64,000 bases of DNA, from positions 14,389 through 78,388 of the forward strand of contig JAGVAP010000034.1 in the NCBI GenBank assembly GCA_020060215.1, read 5' to 3'. Source of the stretch: Deltaproteobacteria bacterium. GTDB taxonomy: Bacteria > Desulfobacterota > DSM-4660 > Desulfatiglandales > HGW-15. Below, one piece after another: positions 7,913 to 16,908 of this stretch (the stretch's first letter is position 1; each line of letters begins with the position of its first letter). The notes below the pieces were generated by a model. That model was not told the DNA's origin and did not search any database. It saw nothing but the letters and a program-made list of their open reading frames with translations. The position numbers and the translations under genes were made by a program.

Positions 7913-10135
7913 ATGATCCCGAAGGAAAAGATACTGCTCGTCGACGATCATCCTTTGAACCTCAAGCTTCTTCAGGGAACCTTGGCAGGGGACTATTCCG
8001 TCCTGTCGGCCGCGGATGGGGCCGGGGCACTGGAGATCGCAAATTCCCAGGACCCGCCGGATCTCATCCTTCTCGATATCATGATGCCGGGCTTGGATGG
8101 GTACGAGGTCTGTGAAAAGCTCAAATCCAATGAGAGGACGAAGCACATCCCTGTTATCTTTTTGACGGCCAGAAATGAGGAAGAGGCTGAGAGCAGGGGA
8201 TTCGTCGTCGGCGGTGTGGATTACATCGTCAAACCTTTTCATCCGAACCTCGTGAAAGCCAGAGTCCGCACCCACCTGGACCTGAAGAGACATCGTGATC
8301 GCCTGGAAGATCTGGTGCAGCAGCGTACGGCCGAGCTCCGGAAAAGCAATAGGGTATTGCAGGCTGAAATCGATGAGCGCAGGCGATATCAGGAAGCCCT
8401 GCAGAAGGCGACGAACGAACTGGAAAGGCGCGTTCAGGAGCGTACCGAGGCCCTTTCAAGCAGCAATACCCTCCTGAAGAAGGAGATCGTCGAGCGCAGG
8501 CGGTCAGAGGAAGCCCTCAAGGAAAGCCAGGCCTATCTTGGGGCCGTCATGGCCGCGATGCAGACGGCGATGATCATCATCGACGCCGAAGACCGAAGGG
8601 TGGTGGATGCCAATCCCTTTGCGACCCAGTTGCTGGGATGCGGCCTGGAACAGCTCAGGGGAGAGGCTTGGGACCGCTATATCCATCCTGAGGTATCCGC
8701 GAGCGGGAGCTCCGGGGCCTCGGCGGGACATGGGGCCGAAACCGACTGCATCCTGCGGACGCCCCATGATCATCAGGTCCATGTGAGAAGAACCACGGCA
8801 GACTTGAAGGTCCGCAACCGGCTGTATGCGGTCGAGAGCCTGGCAGACATTACAGACATGAAGAACCTGCTCAAGGAGCAGGAAATCGACATCGAGCTGG
8901 CCAAAAAGATCCTGCGCACGGTGAATGGTGTCCCGCCCCGTTACATTCCCCTGACGAAAGACCTGGTCCTGTTCGTCGATGGAGTTTCCATCCCATGTCA
9001 TAAAGAGGGTGGGGACCACTTCTTTGTCCGGCCTATCCAGGGCGATGGCTCGGCAGAGAACGGAAAAACCCTGATGAGCCTGAAGGACCAGTCGGGACAC
9101 AAAGTCGGCTGTATCCTGAGAAGCATCGTCACGGATCTCCTTCACCACGAACTGTCCCTGCATGGTCCGCCGTTGCTCGAAGAGACCGTCACACAGCTCA
9201 ATCGGACCATCTGCCGCTCAAAGCTTTTCGAGGGGGACGACTTCTTTACCTCGATGAATGTCGAAATCGATCACGGGAGCCTCACCTTGCGGTACGTCTC
9301 GACGGGCCATCCCCCGTTTCTCCTGATCCGGGAGGATACCGTGATCAGCCTGCCCGATCGAAGAGGGATGGGGAACAATATTCCCGTCCCGGTGTCGGAC
9401 AAAGCGGCGTTCTCCGCCGGGGAGTATCAACTCCGTGAAGGAGACAAATGGATCTTCTACACCGACGGCCTCACGGAGATGCCCCAGAAGAACCGGAAAA
9501 GGACGCTGAGCGTGGAGGAATTGGAGGCCGCCACGGCACGGCTCATCATGGAGAAAGGAATGTCGTCGGTCTCGGATATCGCGCTCGGACTCCTGGGGGC
9601 CGTTGCCGAGATGAGCGGGGAGGAGGTTTCTCCTTCTCAGGGGAATACATCCAATGACGACATCACCCTGGTTTGGATGGAGATCGAGAACAGGGGTCGT
9701 CGCCGTGAGGAGGTGTGCCGCCCGAAGGACAAGGAACAGGTTTCCGGTTCCGTCGACCGGTTGACGAAGCGCATTTCAGTGGAACTGCGCCGCGAAGGAT
9801 ACTCATCCATGCAACCGCGGATCAGGGCGGTGTTGGAGGAAGCCATGCTCAATGCGTGGATCCATGGCAACAGAGAAGATCCCGACAAGAACATCACCGT
9901 GCGGTGGCGCTGGGGGAATGACCTTCACCTCGAGGTGATTGATGAGGGAGATGGGTTTGATTGTGGATCCGTCCCGGATCCCACATCGGGTGAGAATGTC
10001 ACCAGGACCAGCGGCAGGGGGATTTTCATCATGCGCTATTTTGCCGATGCGGTTACCTGGGAGGGCAACGGCAGGCATGTGGTTGCCTCTTTCAGAAGGC
10101 GTTCCGTGGGAGCGGAGAAAACCGGCCTGGCGTAG
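7913..10135 (+). CDS. Receiver-PAS-PP2C phosphatase-HATPase regulator
   Basis: About 740 residues joining four modules. A receiver (1-120) has phospho-acceptor D55 and VDDH / VKPF motifs. A charged coiled coil (123-220) leads to a PAS-like domain (225-320), a SpoIIE/PP2C phosphatase (about 330-600; GGDHFF, FYTDGLTE, NDDITLV), and a C-terminal RsbW-type ATPase (about 615-735; EEAMLNAWIHGN, DEGDGFD, GRGIFIM). It thus combines phosphatase and kinase of a partner-switching circuit in one chain. Its likely partner is the STAS protein 52 bases downstream. The start is chosen at ATG 7913, directly before the receiver; upstream in-frame ATGs at 7799, 7862 and 7886 have weak support. Confidence 0.88.
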   Translation: MIPKEKILLVDDHPLNLKLLQGTLAGDYSVLSAADGAGALEIANSQDPPDLILLDIMMPGLDGYEVCEKLKSNERTKHIPVIFLTARNEEEAESRGFVVGGVDYIVKPFHPNLVKARVRTHLDLKRHRDRLEDLVQQRTAELRKSNRVLQAEIDERRRYQEALQKATNELERRVQERTEALSSSNTLLKKEIVERRRSEEALKESQAYLGAVMAAMQTAMIIIDAEDRRVVDANPFATQLLGCGLEQLRGEAWDRYIHPEVSASGSSGASAGHGAETDCILRTPHDHQVHVRRTTADLKVRNRLYAVESLADITDMKNLLKEQEIDIELAKKILRTVNGVPPRYIPLTKDLVLFVDGVSIPCHKEGGDHFFVRPIQGDGSAENGKTLMSLKDQSGHKVGCILRSIVTDLLHHELSLHGPPLLEETVTQLNRTICRSKLFEGDDFFTSMNVEIDHGSLTLRYVSTGHPPFLLIREDTVISLPDRRGMGNNIPVPVSDKAAFSAGEYQLREGDKWIFYTDGLTEMPQKNRKRTLSVEELEAATARLIMEKGMSSVSDIALGLLGAVAEMSGEEVSPSQGNTSNDDITLVWMEIENRGRRREEVCRPKDKEQVSGSVDRLTKRISVELRREGYSSMQPRIRAVLEEAMLNAWIHGNREDPDKNITVRWRWGNDLHLEVIDEGDGFDCGSVPDPTSGENVTRTSGRGIFIMRYFADAVTWEGNGRHVVASFRRRSVGAEKTGLA

Positions 10136-10187
10136 GGACCCGGGTTGCGGGGTGCCGGTTGATTTCAAGGAGAGGAGGAGTTCAACC

Positions 10188-10496
10188 ATGGAGCTTTCAG
10201 TGGTGCGGGATGGAGATCGTGTCCGTTTCACCGCAAAGGGAAATATCGACGAGAGGGGAGCGGAGGACCTCAAGCAGCGTTTCCGCCAGCAGAACCTGTC
10301 GGACCTCAAAGAAGTGGTTTTCGACTTCGGCGGGGTGGAGTACATCGGGAGTGCGGGGATCGGCAAGCTGCTCTTGTTTTACAAGGACCTTTCCACGAAG
10401 AACGCGAAAATACGGATCGAAAAACTTTCAGAACCCATTTACCAGTTGTTCACGACGCTCAAACTCGGGGATCTTTTCGCTCTCTCAAGAGGGTGA
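10188..10496 (+). CDS. STAS-domain anti-sigma factor antagonist
   Basis: 102 residues forming one STAS domain, with phosphorylatable S55 in 'VEYIGSAGIGKLL', the SpoIIAA/RsbV signature. It is expected to be phosphorylated by the HATPase and dephosphorylated by the PP2C domain of the upstream protein. The output partner is not in the window: no sigma factor or separate anti-sigma gene is near. AGGAGAGGAGG precedes the ATG at 10188, making this start clear. The 52-base gap implies co-transcription with the upstream gene. Confidence 0.9.
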   Translation: MELSVVRDGDRVRFTAKGNIDERGAEDLKQRFRQQNLSDLKEVVFDFGGVEYIGSAGIGKLLLFYKDLSTKNAKIRIEKLSEPIYQLFTTLKLGDLFALSRG

Positions 10497-10534
10497 TCCC
10501 GCAGGCGCGGCAATCCGGTGTCCTGCCGCAACGC

Positions 10535-11554
10535 CTACTTCGCGATCCGCCGGTTTCCCGCGTGGACGATGAACTGGCATTCCAGGACCGGGGGCATGAT
10601 GCGCCTGATCCTGGCGAAGTCTACATCAGGGTAGTCCGAGGTCTTTGTCCCCCCGGTCAGGTTGAACCGGATGACGCGGTCCTTCTCGAACCGCCAGAAC
10701 TGCGAGACGATGTCGTCCTCGCATTCCTCCGGTGTAAGCCCGGCGGCCTCCACCTCCACGCTCTCCATTTCATAAACGGGAAGCGGAATGAAGCGGGTTT
10801 CGATCCTTCCGTTCACGACCGCCCCTTCGATGAAACCCTTTTCTTCATGCCTCTCGGCGAAGCTCACCCTCTGCGTGGAGCCGGGATAGACGAAGTTCAA
10901 TCCGGGCTTCAAGGGGTGCGGCAGGAGCTGGTGACGGTGGATATGGCCGGCGGCGATGTAATCGAAGTCAAGAGGGACCGAGCGCCTCGAGACCGTGTCC
11001 CGACGCCCTTCGCTGAAGACAAAATCCCCCGGACCCACCTGGGCCTGGTCAAAAGCCTGATGGGTCACAAGCAGGTTGAGGTCCGATCTCATGCCTTCAT
11101 ATTCGGTCCGGCCGAGTGCCTGGAGAAAGGTCCTTCGGGAATCCTCCCGGATAAAAGGGAAACCCGCAATTCCGATGGAGTACCCGCCGAGATGAAGGCA
11201 GATGGACTTGGGGCGGTCGAAGACGAAGACCGTTCGGCGGCCGTGGAAAAGATCGAAGGGGAACTGTGACCGCTCATGGTTGCCCGGGATGAGGCAGACC
11301 TGGACGCCGGCCCCGGCGAGTGCAAGCAGCGGGCGGATCAAGAGGTCGAGTCCATCCCTGGGGATGTAGTGCTTGTTGAAAAGGTCGCCGCTGTGGATGA
11401 AAAGATCGGCCTGGATCTCGAGGGCGTGCCCGACGACCCGCTCGAAATTCCGGAAGATGGCATCGGCCCTGTTCATGCGGCCTTCGGGGTCGGGCTGGGC
11501 CGTGCGCGTAATCTCGAACCCGAGGTGGGTGTCTGCGGTGTGGACAAACCTCAC
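10535..11554 (-). CDS. sbcD: SbcD/Mre11-type DNA repair nuclease
   Basis: 339 residues with the calcineurin-type metallophosphoesterase motifs in order: D8-T-H10 near the start, SGDLF, GNHE, VTHQ and GHIH. These bind the two Mn ions of Mre11/SbcD nucleases, which process DNA ends and hairpins with an SbcC/Rad50 ATPase. No sbcC gene is adjacent, so the partner must be elsewhere or absent. A capping domain of about 100 residues follows the phosphoesterase core. It converges on the STAS gene with a 38-base gap. Confidence 0.8.
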   Translation of the reverse strand: MRFVHTADTHLGFEITRTAQPDPEGRMNRADAIFRNFERVVGHALEIQADLFIHSGDLFNKHYIPRDGLDLLIRPLLALAGAGVQVCLIPGNHERSQFPFDLFHGRRTVFVFDRPKSICLHLGGYSIGIAGFPFIREDSRRTFLQALGRTEYEGMRSDLNLLVTHQAFDQAQVGPGDFVFSEGRRDTVSRRSVPLDFDYIAAGHIHRHQLLPHPLKPGLNFVYPGSTQRVSFAERHEEKGFIEGAVVNGRIETRFIPLPVYEMESVEVEAAGLTPEECEDDIVSQFWRFEKDRVIRFNLTGGTKTSDYPDVDFARIRRIMPPVLECQFIVHAGNRRIAK

Positions 11555-12132
11555 CTACCGCCCCTCCCGGTCGGGGACGGCTTGTCGGCTTCCGCTATGA
11601 AGATTCTTCGGCTCCATGGATATCCCTAAACTATCCACTTGGCAAATCCAAGGCAAAGGAATTCTGCAGGGAGGCGCACTCCGCCGTTACGCTTCCGCTC
11701 TCAGGAGCTGGGAGGAGTCTGACCGCTTTCGACTGGATGATGATCAGGGAGACCGCCCCGGAGGCAAGCGCCGGGGTCGTGACGAGGAGGTTTCCCGTCC
11801 TCCCTTTCCAGGAGATACGCTCCCTCCTGCACGGCCGGGAAAGGACGGAGCCAGAAGCAGTAAAAGTTTGGGAACGCCAGAAAGTTTTTGTTGCGCCCCC
11901 GGGGGCGAGTACGGTACATTTTGATCTCCCTGGAATAAGTCCTGACGCCCCCGAACCTTCCCGCAGGAATCGATCGAGGGCTTCCATCATATACCGGTCG
12001 TCGGCAGTGACCGCCCCCCCCCCAGGACCGTCGCATGCGGTCGAAGCGGGGCGGTGCATATCGGCCGAACCGGACCACCTGCAAATGGCTATTGAAGCGA
12101 GCTGATCGGTAAACCCAACCCAGGGGGTTGCC
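11555..12132. other. Gene-poor stretch upstream of acyl-CoA ligase
   Basis: 578 bases with open frames on both strands but no recognisable product and no convincing ribosome-binding sites. It contains a homopolymer-like run of C at about 12009-12018. I see no terminator, tRNA or repeat here. It probably carries the divergent promoters of the SbcD-like gene and the ligase gene. Confidence 0.5.
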
Positions 12133-13635
12133 ATGAGCATTGCCGGATTGCTCGAAGATAGCGCCGCACGAAAGGCCGAACAGGCCTGCCTCTCCTTTGA
12201 GGGAAAGCAAGTCCAATACGGGGAGCTGAACGCCATCGCCGACGCCATGGCTTATGGCCTTGTCGCCAGGGGACTGGGGCCGGGGGACCGGTGTGTGCTC
12301 ATGATGCCCAACTCCATCCAGTGGGTGGCCTGCTATTATGCCCTGGCAAAGATCGGGGCCGTGGTGATTCCCGTGAATTTTCTCTTCCGGACGGGAGAGC
12401 TCGGCCACATTTTCAAGGATTCGGAGGCAAAGGGTTTTATCGGCCACAGGGATCATCTCGAACAACCCCTCAAGGCCATGGAAACCGTCTCCGGCATGGG
12501 GCTGCGGATCGCAAGCGGGGTCTCCCCGGAACAAGGCTTCATCCCCCTGGAGGAGATCCCCCTCGCCCGGGGCCCATTTCCCACCTACCCCGTCCGTCCC
12601 GACGATCCCTTTGCGATCATCTACACCAGCGGCACCACCGGCCTCCCTAAAGGCGCCATGCTCACCCACCGCAATCTGGCGAGCAACGCCGCCATCGTGG
12701 CGGGCATGCGGCCCCTCACCCGCTCCGCGGTGGTGCTTTGTGTCCTGCCCCTCTTTCACATCTACGGGCAGACGAGCGCGCTCAATGCGGCGATCCACCT
12801 CGGGTTGAAGATCCGGCTATGGCCGCACTTTGATCCGGCAGGCCTGCTTTCGGCTATCGAGGAGGAGGAAAGCTCCATCCTCATCGCCGTCCCGACCATT
12901 CTGAACCGGCTGCTGGAGCTGGCCAAGACCCGCCCGGTCCGTCGTTCAGGTCTGGTCTTCTGCATCTCGGGAGCGGCGTCCCTGCCGGTGGAGGTCCTCC
13001 GCAGGTTCGAAGAGACCTTTCGCACCACCATCTATGAAGGGTACGGCCTCACCGAATGCTCTCCTGTTTGCGTGGAAAACCCCTTCGGCATCCCGACGCG
13101 CCCCGGATCTATCGGCGTCCCCATCCCGCAGTTCGAGGCGCGTGTGGTGGACGACGAAGATCGCGACGTGGTCAGGGGAGAGGTGGGCGAGCTGATCGTG
13201 CGAGGTCCCGGGGTGATGCTGGGATACCTGAACCAGCCGGATGCGACGGCCCGCGCGCTCCGTGGGGGATGGCTTCACACGGGCGACCTGGCCCGCATGG
13301 ATTCGGACGGCTACATCTACATCGTGGACCGGAAGAAGGACATGATCATCCGCGGCGGCTACAATGTCTACCCCCGTGAACTGGAGGAGATCCTCTATGC
13401 GCATCCCGCGGTCCTCGAGGCTGCCGTAATCGGCATCCCGCACCCGGATTTGGGGGAAGAGGTCGCGGCGGCGGTCGTTCTTCGAGAAGCAGCGCGGACG
13501 ACCGCAGAAGACATCCGGGCGTACATGAAGGAGCGCGTGGCGCCCTACAAGTACCCTCGGAGGATCGAGTTCCTCCCGGAGCTGCCGAAGAGCGCGACCG
13601 GAAAGATCATGAAAAGGGAGATCCAGCTTGCATGA
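12133..13635 (+). CDS. Acyl-CoA synthetase (AMP-forming), class I adenylate-forming
   Basis: 500 residues. The ATP-binding P-loop-like motif 'YTSGTTGLPKGAMLTH' lies near residue 163, with YGLTE at about 300, the 'GWLHTGDLARMDSDGYIYIVDR' core near 380, and the C-terminal catalytic lysine region SATGKIMKRE. It activates a carboxylic acid to acyl-CoA through acyl-AMP. The length and the PLFHIYGQT motif suit medium/long-chain or aryl acids, but the substrate is not readable. The TRAP transporter that follows could import the acid. Its stop codon lies inside one of two 13-base direct repeats that bracket a repeat element. Confidence 0.9.
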   Translation: MSIAGLLEDSAARKAEQACLSFEGKQVQYGELNAIADAMAYGLVARGLGPGDRCVLMMPNSIQWVACYYALAKIGAVVIPVNFLFRTGELGHIFKDSEAKGFIGHRDHLEQPLKAMETVSGMGLRIASGVSPEQGFIPLEEIPLARGPFPTYPVRPDDPFAIIYTSGTTGLPKGAMLTHRNLASNAAIVAGMRPLTRSAVVLCVLPLFHIYGQTSALNAAIHLGLKIRLWPHFDPAGLLSAIEEEESSILIAVPTILNRLLELAKTRPVRRSGLVFCISGAASLPVEVLRRFEETFRTTIYEGYGLTECSPVCVENPFGIPTRPGSIGVPIPQFEARVVDDEDRDVVRGEVGELIVRGPGVMLGYLNQPDATARALRGGWLHTGDLARMDSDGYIYIVDRKKDMIIRGGYNVYPRELEEILYAHPAVLEAAVIGIPHPDLGEEVAAAVVLREAARTTAEDIRAYMKERVAPYKYPRRIEFLPELPKSATGKIMKREIQLA

Positions 13636-13862
13636 AACTTCGAAATGGATGCAGGATCCCAGGTCAAAGACATTTCTACATCCTGGGTCTTGGTTCTTTC
13701 TTTCATGACTGGAGCCTGCATCTTGGATCCTGGACCGAGGACCGGCTCCGAAGTGACTCCATTGGGTCAGACTGGCCGCCAGCCCGAGGCAACGCTTGCA
13801 TGAAACCTCATTCCCCTGCAGGGGCAAGCTCCCGCTTGCGATTCACTCCACTCCGAAAGATC
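13626..13862 (-). repeat. Composite hairpin repeat, copy A, with 13-bp direct repeats
   Basis: GCTTGCATGAAAC occurs at 13626-13638 (over the ligase stop) and again at 13794-13806. Between them lies a segment with internal inverted arms (GGATGCAGGATCC near 13647, and GCATCTTGGATCC near 13718). It is followed by the core hairpin GCAAGC-TCCC-GCTTGC at 13824-13839 and a GATTCACTCC tail. Read on the minus strand it matches the copy at 54034-54240 over most of its length and the piece at 52553-52597. This accounts for nearly all of the gap between the ligase gene and dctP. Confidence 0.75.
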
Positions 13863-13955
13863 GCAAGCGCCCGTCCTCCGCAATCACAGGAGGAACATAC
13901 GGCCCTTTGAGATATCTTCTTTTCCCCACCTTTACCATCGAGAGGAGGTCCGGCC

Positions 13956-14993
13956 ATGGCCATCCGAAAATCGTCTTGGACGTTGTCTCTCACCGCTTTC
14001 CTGCTCTTCCTCTTCCCTCAACCCCCGCTCCCTTCGGAGGCGGCCGAAAAGGTCTTCAGGTGGAGATGCCAGTCTCACTGGCCTACGGCAAGCAGCTCCT
14101 ACAAAGACAGCCTGATCCGTCTGGCCGACAAGATCAAGGAGGAAACGAAGGGACGATTGATCATCGAACCTTTCCCCGCTGAATCCCTGGTCCCGTCGAA
14201 GGAGATCTTCAACGCCATCAAGCGAGGGATGATCGAGATCGGCACTGCATCGCCCGGTTATTTCCGGGACCAGGTTCCCCTGGCCGGCGTCGCCTCCGGG
14301 CTTCCCTATGCCTTCCGCGAGGTCTGGGAGTGCGCCTATTTCCACAAGGGGCTCGGTTTCGAGAAGATGATGAGAGACGCGTGCGCACCCCACGGGATCT
14401 ACTTCTCGACCGACAAGGTCTATCCGACCGAGATGTGCTCCAAAAAACCGATCCGGACCGCGGCCGATTTCAGGGGGATGAAGATCCGCTCCTCCGGCGT
14501 CCTGCAGACCTTTCTCACCGGCTTGGGAGCGGCGGGCGCATACATCCCGGGACCGGAGATCTATCCGGCCCTCGCCTCCGGCGTGATCGACGCCGCCCAT
14601 TGGGGCGCAGTGCAGGGATCGGCGAGCATGGGCTTTTATGACACCGCCAAGTACCACATCCGTCCGGGTCTGAACATCGCCAGCACCGATGTGTGGCTGA
14701 TCCACCAGAAGGCGATCGACGCCCTTCCCGACGACATCCAGAAGGTGCTCTTCTCGGCGCTCGAGGAGCAGTTCTGGTTCCGCACCACCGAGTACGAGTA
14801 TCTGGAGGCGGTCACGCTGGCCAAGATTCAGAAGGAAAAGGGGGTGCAGCTGCTCGTGCTTCCGCCCGAGGAGCAGAAGAAGATGACCGAGGCGGCCATG
14901 AAGATCTGGGACGAGGAGTCGAAAAAGAGCCCGGAATGCGCAAAGGCCGTTCAGTCGATGAAGGAATTCCTGCAGAAGCTCGGGCATCTGTGA
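13956..14993 (+). CDS. dctP: TRAP transporter solute-binding protein
   Basis: 345 residues. A signal peptide (about 1-29, ending SEAA) precedes the DctP fold. Typical features are 'KIKEETKGRLIIEPFPAESL', the aligned arginine region 'ADFRGMKIRSSGVLQTFL' that contacts the ligand carboxylate, and 'VIDAAHWGA' in place of the common D/E-G-A. It captures a carboxylate in the periplasm and hands it to DctQM. GAGAGGAGG precedes the ATG. dctQ starts 15 bases after the stop. The ligand is not predictable by eye; a large family member binding 2-oxo, aromatic or keto acids is possible. Confidence 0.88.
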   Translation: MAIRKSSWTLSLTAFLLFLFPQPPLPSEAAEKVFRWRCQSHWPTASSSYKDSLIRLADKIKEETKGRLIIEPFPAESLVPSKEIFNAIKRGMIEIGTASPGYFRDQVPLAGVASGLPYAFREVWECAYFHKGLGFEKMMRDACAPHGIYFSTDKVYPTEMCSKKPIRTAADFRGMKIRSSGVLQTFLTGLGAAGAYIPGPEIYPALASGVIDAAHWGAVQGSASMGFYDTAKYHIRPGLNIASTDVWLIHQKAIDALPDDIQKVLFSALEEQFWFRTTEYEYLEAVTLAKIQKEKGVQLLVLPPEEQKKMTEAAMKIWDEESKKSPECAKAVQSMKEFLQKLGHL

Positions 14994-15008
14994 TTCGGAG
15001 GAGATATC

Positions 15009-15542
15009 GTGGCCGGAAATCATCCTTTGCTCACGTCCATCGATGCGGTGAACGACCGGGTCGGGCGGATCATGTCTCTCTTCATTCTGCTGATCTTTGT
15101 TCTCCTCATCTTCGAGATCTTCGCCCGATATCTCTTCAACGCCCCGACCGTCTGGGCCAATGAGCTCACCCAGATGCTCTTCGGGGCCTATGTGGTCCTC
15201 TCGGGAGGCCATATCCTGTGGAGGGGAGGGCATGTAGGGGTCGACCTCCTCTACGCCCGCCTCTCACCCAGGACAAAGGCCTTGCTCGACGTCATCACCT
15301 CTGTGCTCTTCTTCGCCTTCTGCGCCATGATGGTCTACTTCGGCGGGTCCCTTGCCTGGGAGTCCATGAGCCGATGGGAGCACTCCCAGTCCGCCTGGAA
15401 CCCGCCCCTGTACCCGGTGAAGCTCACGATCCCGATCGGCGCGGTCCTGCTGCTGCTCCAGGGGATGGTCAAACTCATACGGGACATCCTCATCCTGACC
15501 GGCCGTGAGCCCCTTGCTCCTGCCGCCGCGGCGCCCGAATAG
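15009..15542 (+). CDS. dctQ: TRAP transporter small permease subunit
   Basis: 177 residues, with four predicted membrane helices at roughly 20-42, 55-75, 97-120 and 137-158. The family motif 'FARYLFNAPTVWANELTQ' follows helix 1. The GTG start at 15009 is preceded by GGAGGA. The subunit bridges the binding protein and the large permease. It ends 10 bases before dctM, so the three genes form one operon. Confidence 0.88.
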   Translation: MAGNHPLLTSIDAVNDRVGRIMSLFILLIFVLLIFEIFARYLFNAPTVWANELTQMLFGAYVVLSGGHILWRGGHVGVDLLYARLSPRTKALLDVITSVLFFAFCAMMVYFGGSLAWESMSRWEHSQSAWNPPLYPVKLTIPIGAVLLLLQGMVKLIRDILILTGREPLAPAAAAPE

Positions 15543-15552
15543 GGGACCGGCC

Positions 15553-16863
15553 ATGAGCATCGAGCTGCTCACATTCCTCTTCTTCCTGTCCCTCTTTCTG
15601 TTCCTGATCCTGGGGCTCCCGGTCGCGTTCGTGCTTGGCGGGGTCTCCGTCGTGTTCCTGTATTTCACGTGGGGGCCGCAGTCCTTCTACATGGTGGCTG
15701 CACAGACCTGGGGCGCCATGAACAAGTTCACCCTGGTGGCGATCCCTCTGTTCATCTTCATGGCCATGATCCTGGAAAGGGCGGGGGTGGCGAACGACCT
15801 CTATGAAATGATGTACCTCTGGTTCGGTCCCGTGAGGGGAGGGCTCGCCATCGGCACGGTGTTCATATGCGCCCTCTTCGGCGCGATGTGCGGGATCAGC
15901 GGCGCCGCGGTGGTGAGCATGGGAACGATTGCGCTGCCGTCGATGCTCCGATACGGGTATGACAAGGAGCTCGCCCTGGGCTGCATCAACGCCGGAGGGA
16001 GCCTCGGCATCCTGATTCCTCCAAGCGTGATCATGATCATCTACGCCCTCATTTCCGGTGAATCCGTGGGAAGACTCTTTGCAGGAGGGGTCTTGCCGGG
16101 CATCGTGATCGCCTTTCTGCTCTCCCTCTATATCGCCGTCCGATGCCTGTTCCAGCCCGGCCTCGGCCCGGCCCTTCCGAAGGAGGAGCGGGGCGACTGG
16201 ACCAGGAAGATGAAGGCGCTCAAGGCCGTGCTCCTCCCTCTCTGCATTGTCGTGCTGGTCCTCGGGTCCATCATCGGGGGCATCACGACCCCCACGGAAT
16301 CGGCTGCAGCAGGGGTTTTGGGGGCCATGGTCTCCGGGCTCGTCTATCGGCAGCTGAGTTGGGGACTGATCAAGGACGCCGCCATCCGAACCTTCCGTCT
16401 GACCGGAATGATCCTGTGGATCCTCTTCGGGGCCTACTGCTTCAGTGCGGCCTACAACGGCATGGGGGCGCCGAGCCTGATTCGAAACCTGATGGAATTC
16501 ATTCCCGGAGGGCCCTGGGGCAGCATCGTCTTTATCCAGCTTGTGCTGCTGCTCCTGGGCATGGTCCTGGATCCTGCAGGGATCATGATGATTACCGGTC
16601 CGGTCTTCCTGCCGGTGGTCAAGTCCCACGGGTTCGATCCGGTGTGGTTCGGGATCCTCTTCACGATCAACATGGAGATCGGCTACATGACCCCGCCTTT
16701 CGGATTCAACCTCTTCTACCTCAAGGGCATCGTGCCGCCTTCGATCACCATGGGGGATATCTACCGTTCGGTGATTCCCTACACGGGCGTGGAGGTGACG
16801 GGGCTGGGGCTGGTGATGGCCTTTCCCGCCCTGGCCACCTGGCTCCCCAACAGGATGTTCTGA
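15553..16863 (+). CDS. dctM: TRAP transporter large permease subunit
   Basis: 436 residues with about twelve hydrophobic helices. DctM signatures seen are 'FTLVAIPLFIFMAMILE', 'GAMCGISGAAVVSMGTIALPSML', the 'NAGGSLGILIPPS' re-entrant loop and a C-terminal 'GFNLFYLKGI'. It carries the sodium-coupled transport channel in the inner membrane. The start at 15553 follows AGGGGACC and avoids overlap with dctQ; an in-frame start at 15505 would overlap dctQ by 38 bases. Confidence 0.9.
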   Translation: MSIELLTFLFFLSLFLFLILGLPVAFVLGGVSVVFLYFTWGPQSFYMVAAQTWGAMNKFTLVAIPLFIFMAMILERAGVANDLYEMMYLWFGPVRGGLAIGTVFICALFGAMCGISGAAVVSMGTIALPSMLRYGYDKELALGCINAGGSLGILIPPSVIMIIYALISGESVGRLFAGGVLPGIVIAFLLSLYIAVRCLFQPGLGPALPKEERGDWTRKMKALKAVLLPLCIVVLVLGSIIGGITTPTESAAAGVLGAMVSGLVYRQLSWGLIKDAAIRTFRLTGMILWILFGAYCFSAAYNGMGAPSLIRNLMEFIPGGPWGSIVFIQLVLLLLGMVLDPAGIMMITGPVFLPVVKSHGFDPVWFGILFTINMEIGYMTPPFGFNLFYLKGIVPPSITMGDIYRSVIPYTGVEVTGLGLVMAFPALATWLPNRMF

Positions 16864-16908
16864 GAGACCGCCAAAGACGCGAAGTACGCCGAGGAATGCA
16901 TTGAATTT

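Noticed and set aside
11701..12798. A 365-codon minus-strand frame crossing the ligase start
   Set aside because: It overlaps the well-supported acyl-CoA ligase on the other strand and carries no motif of its own.
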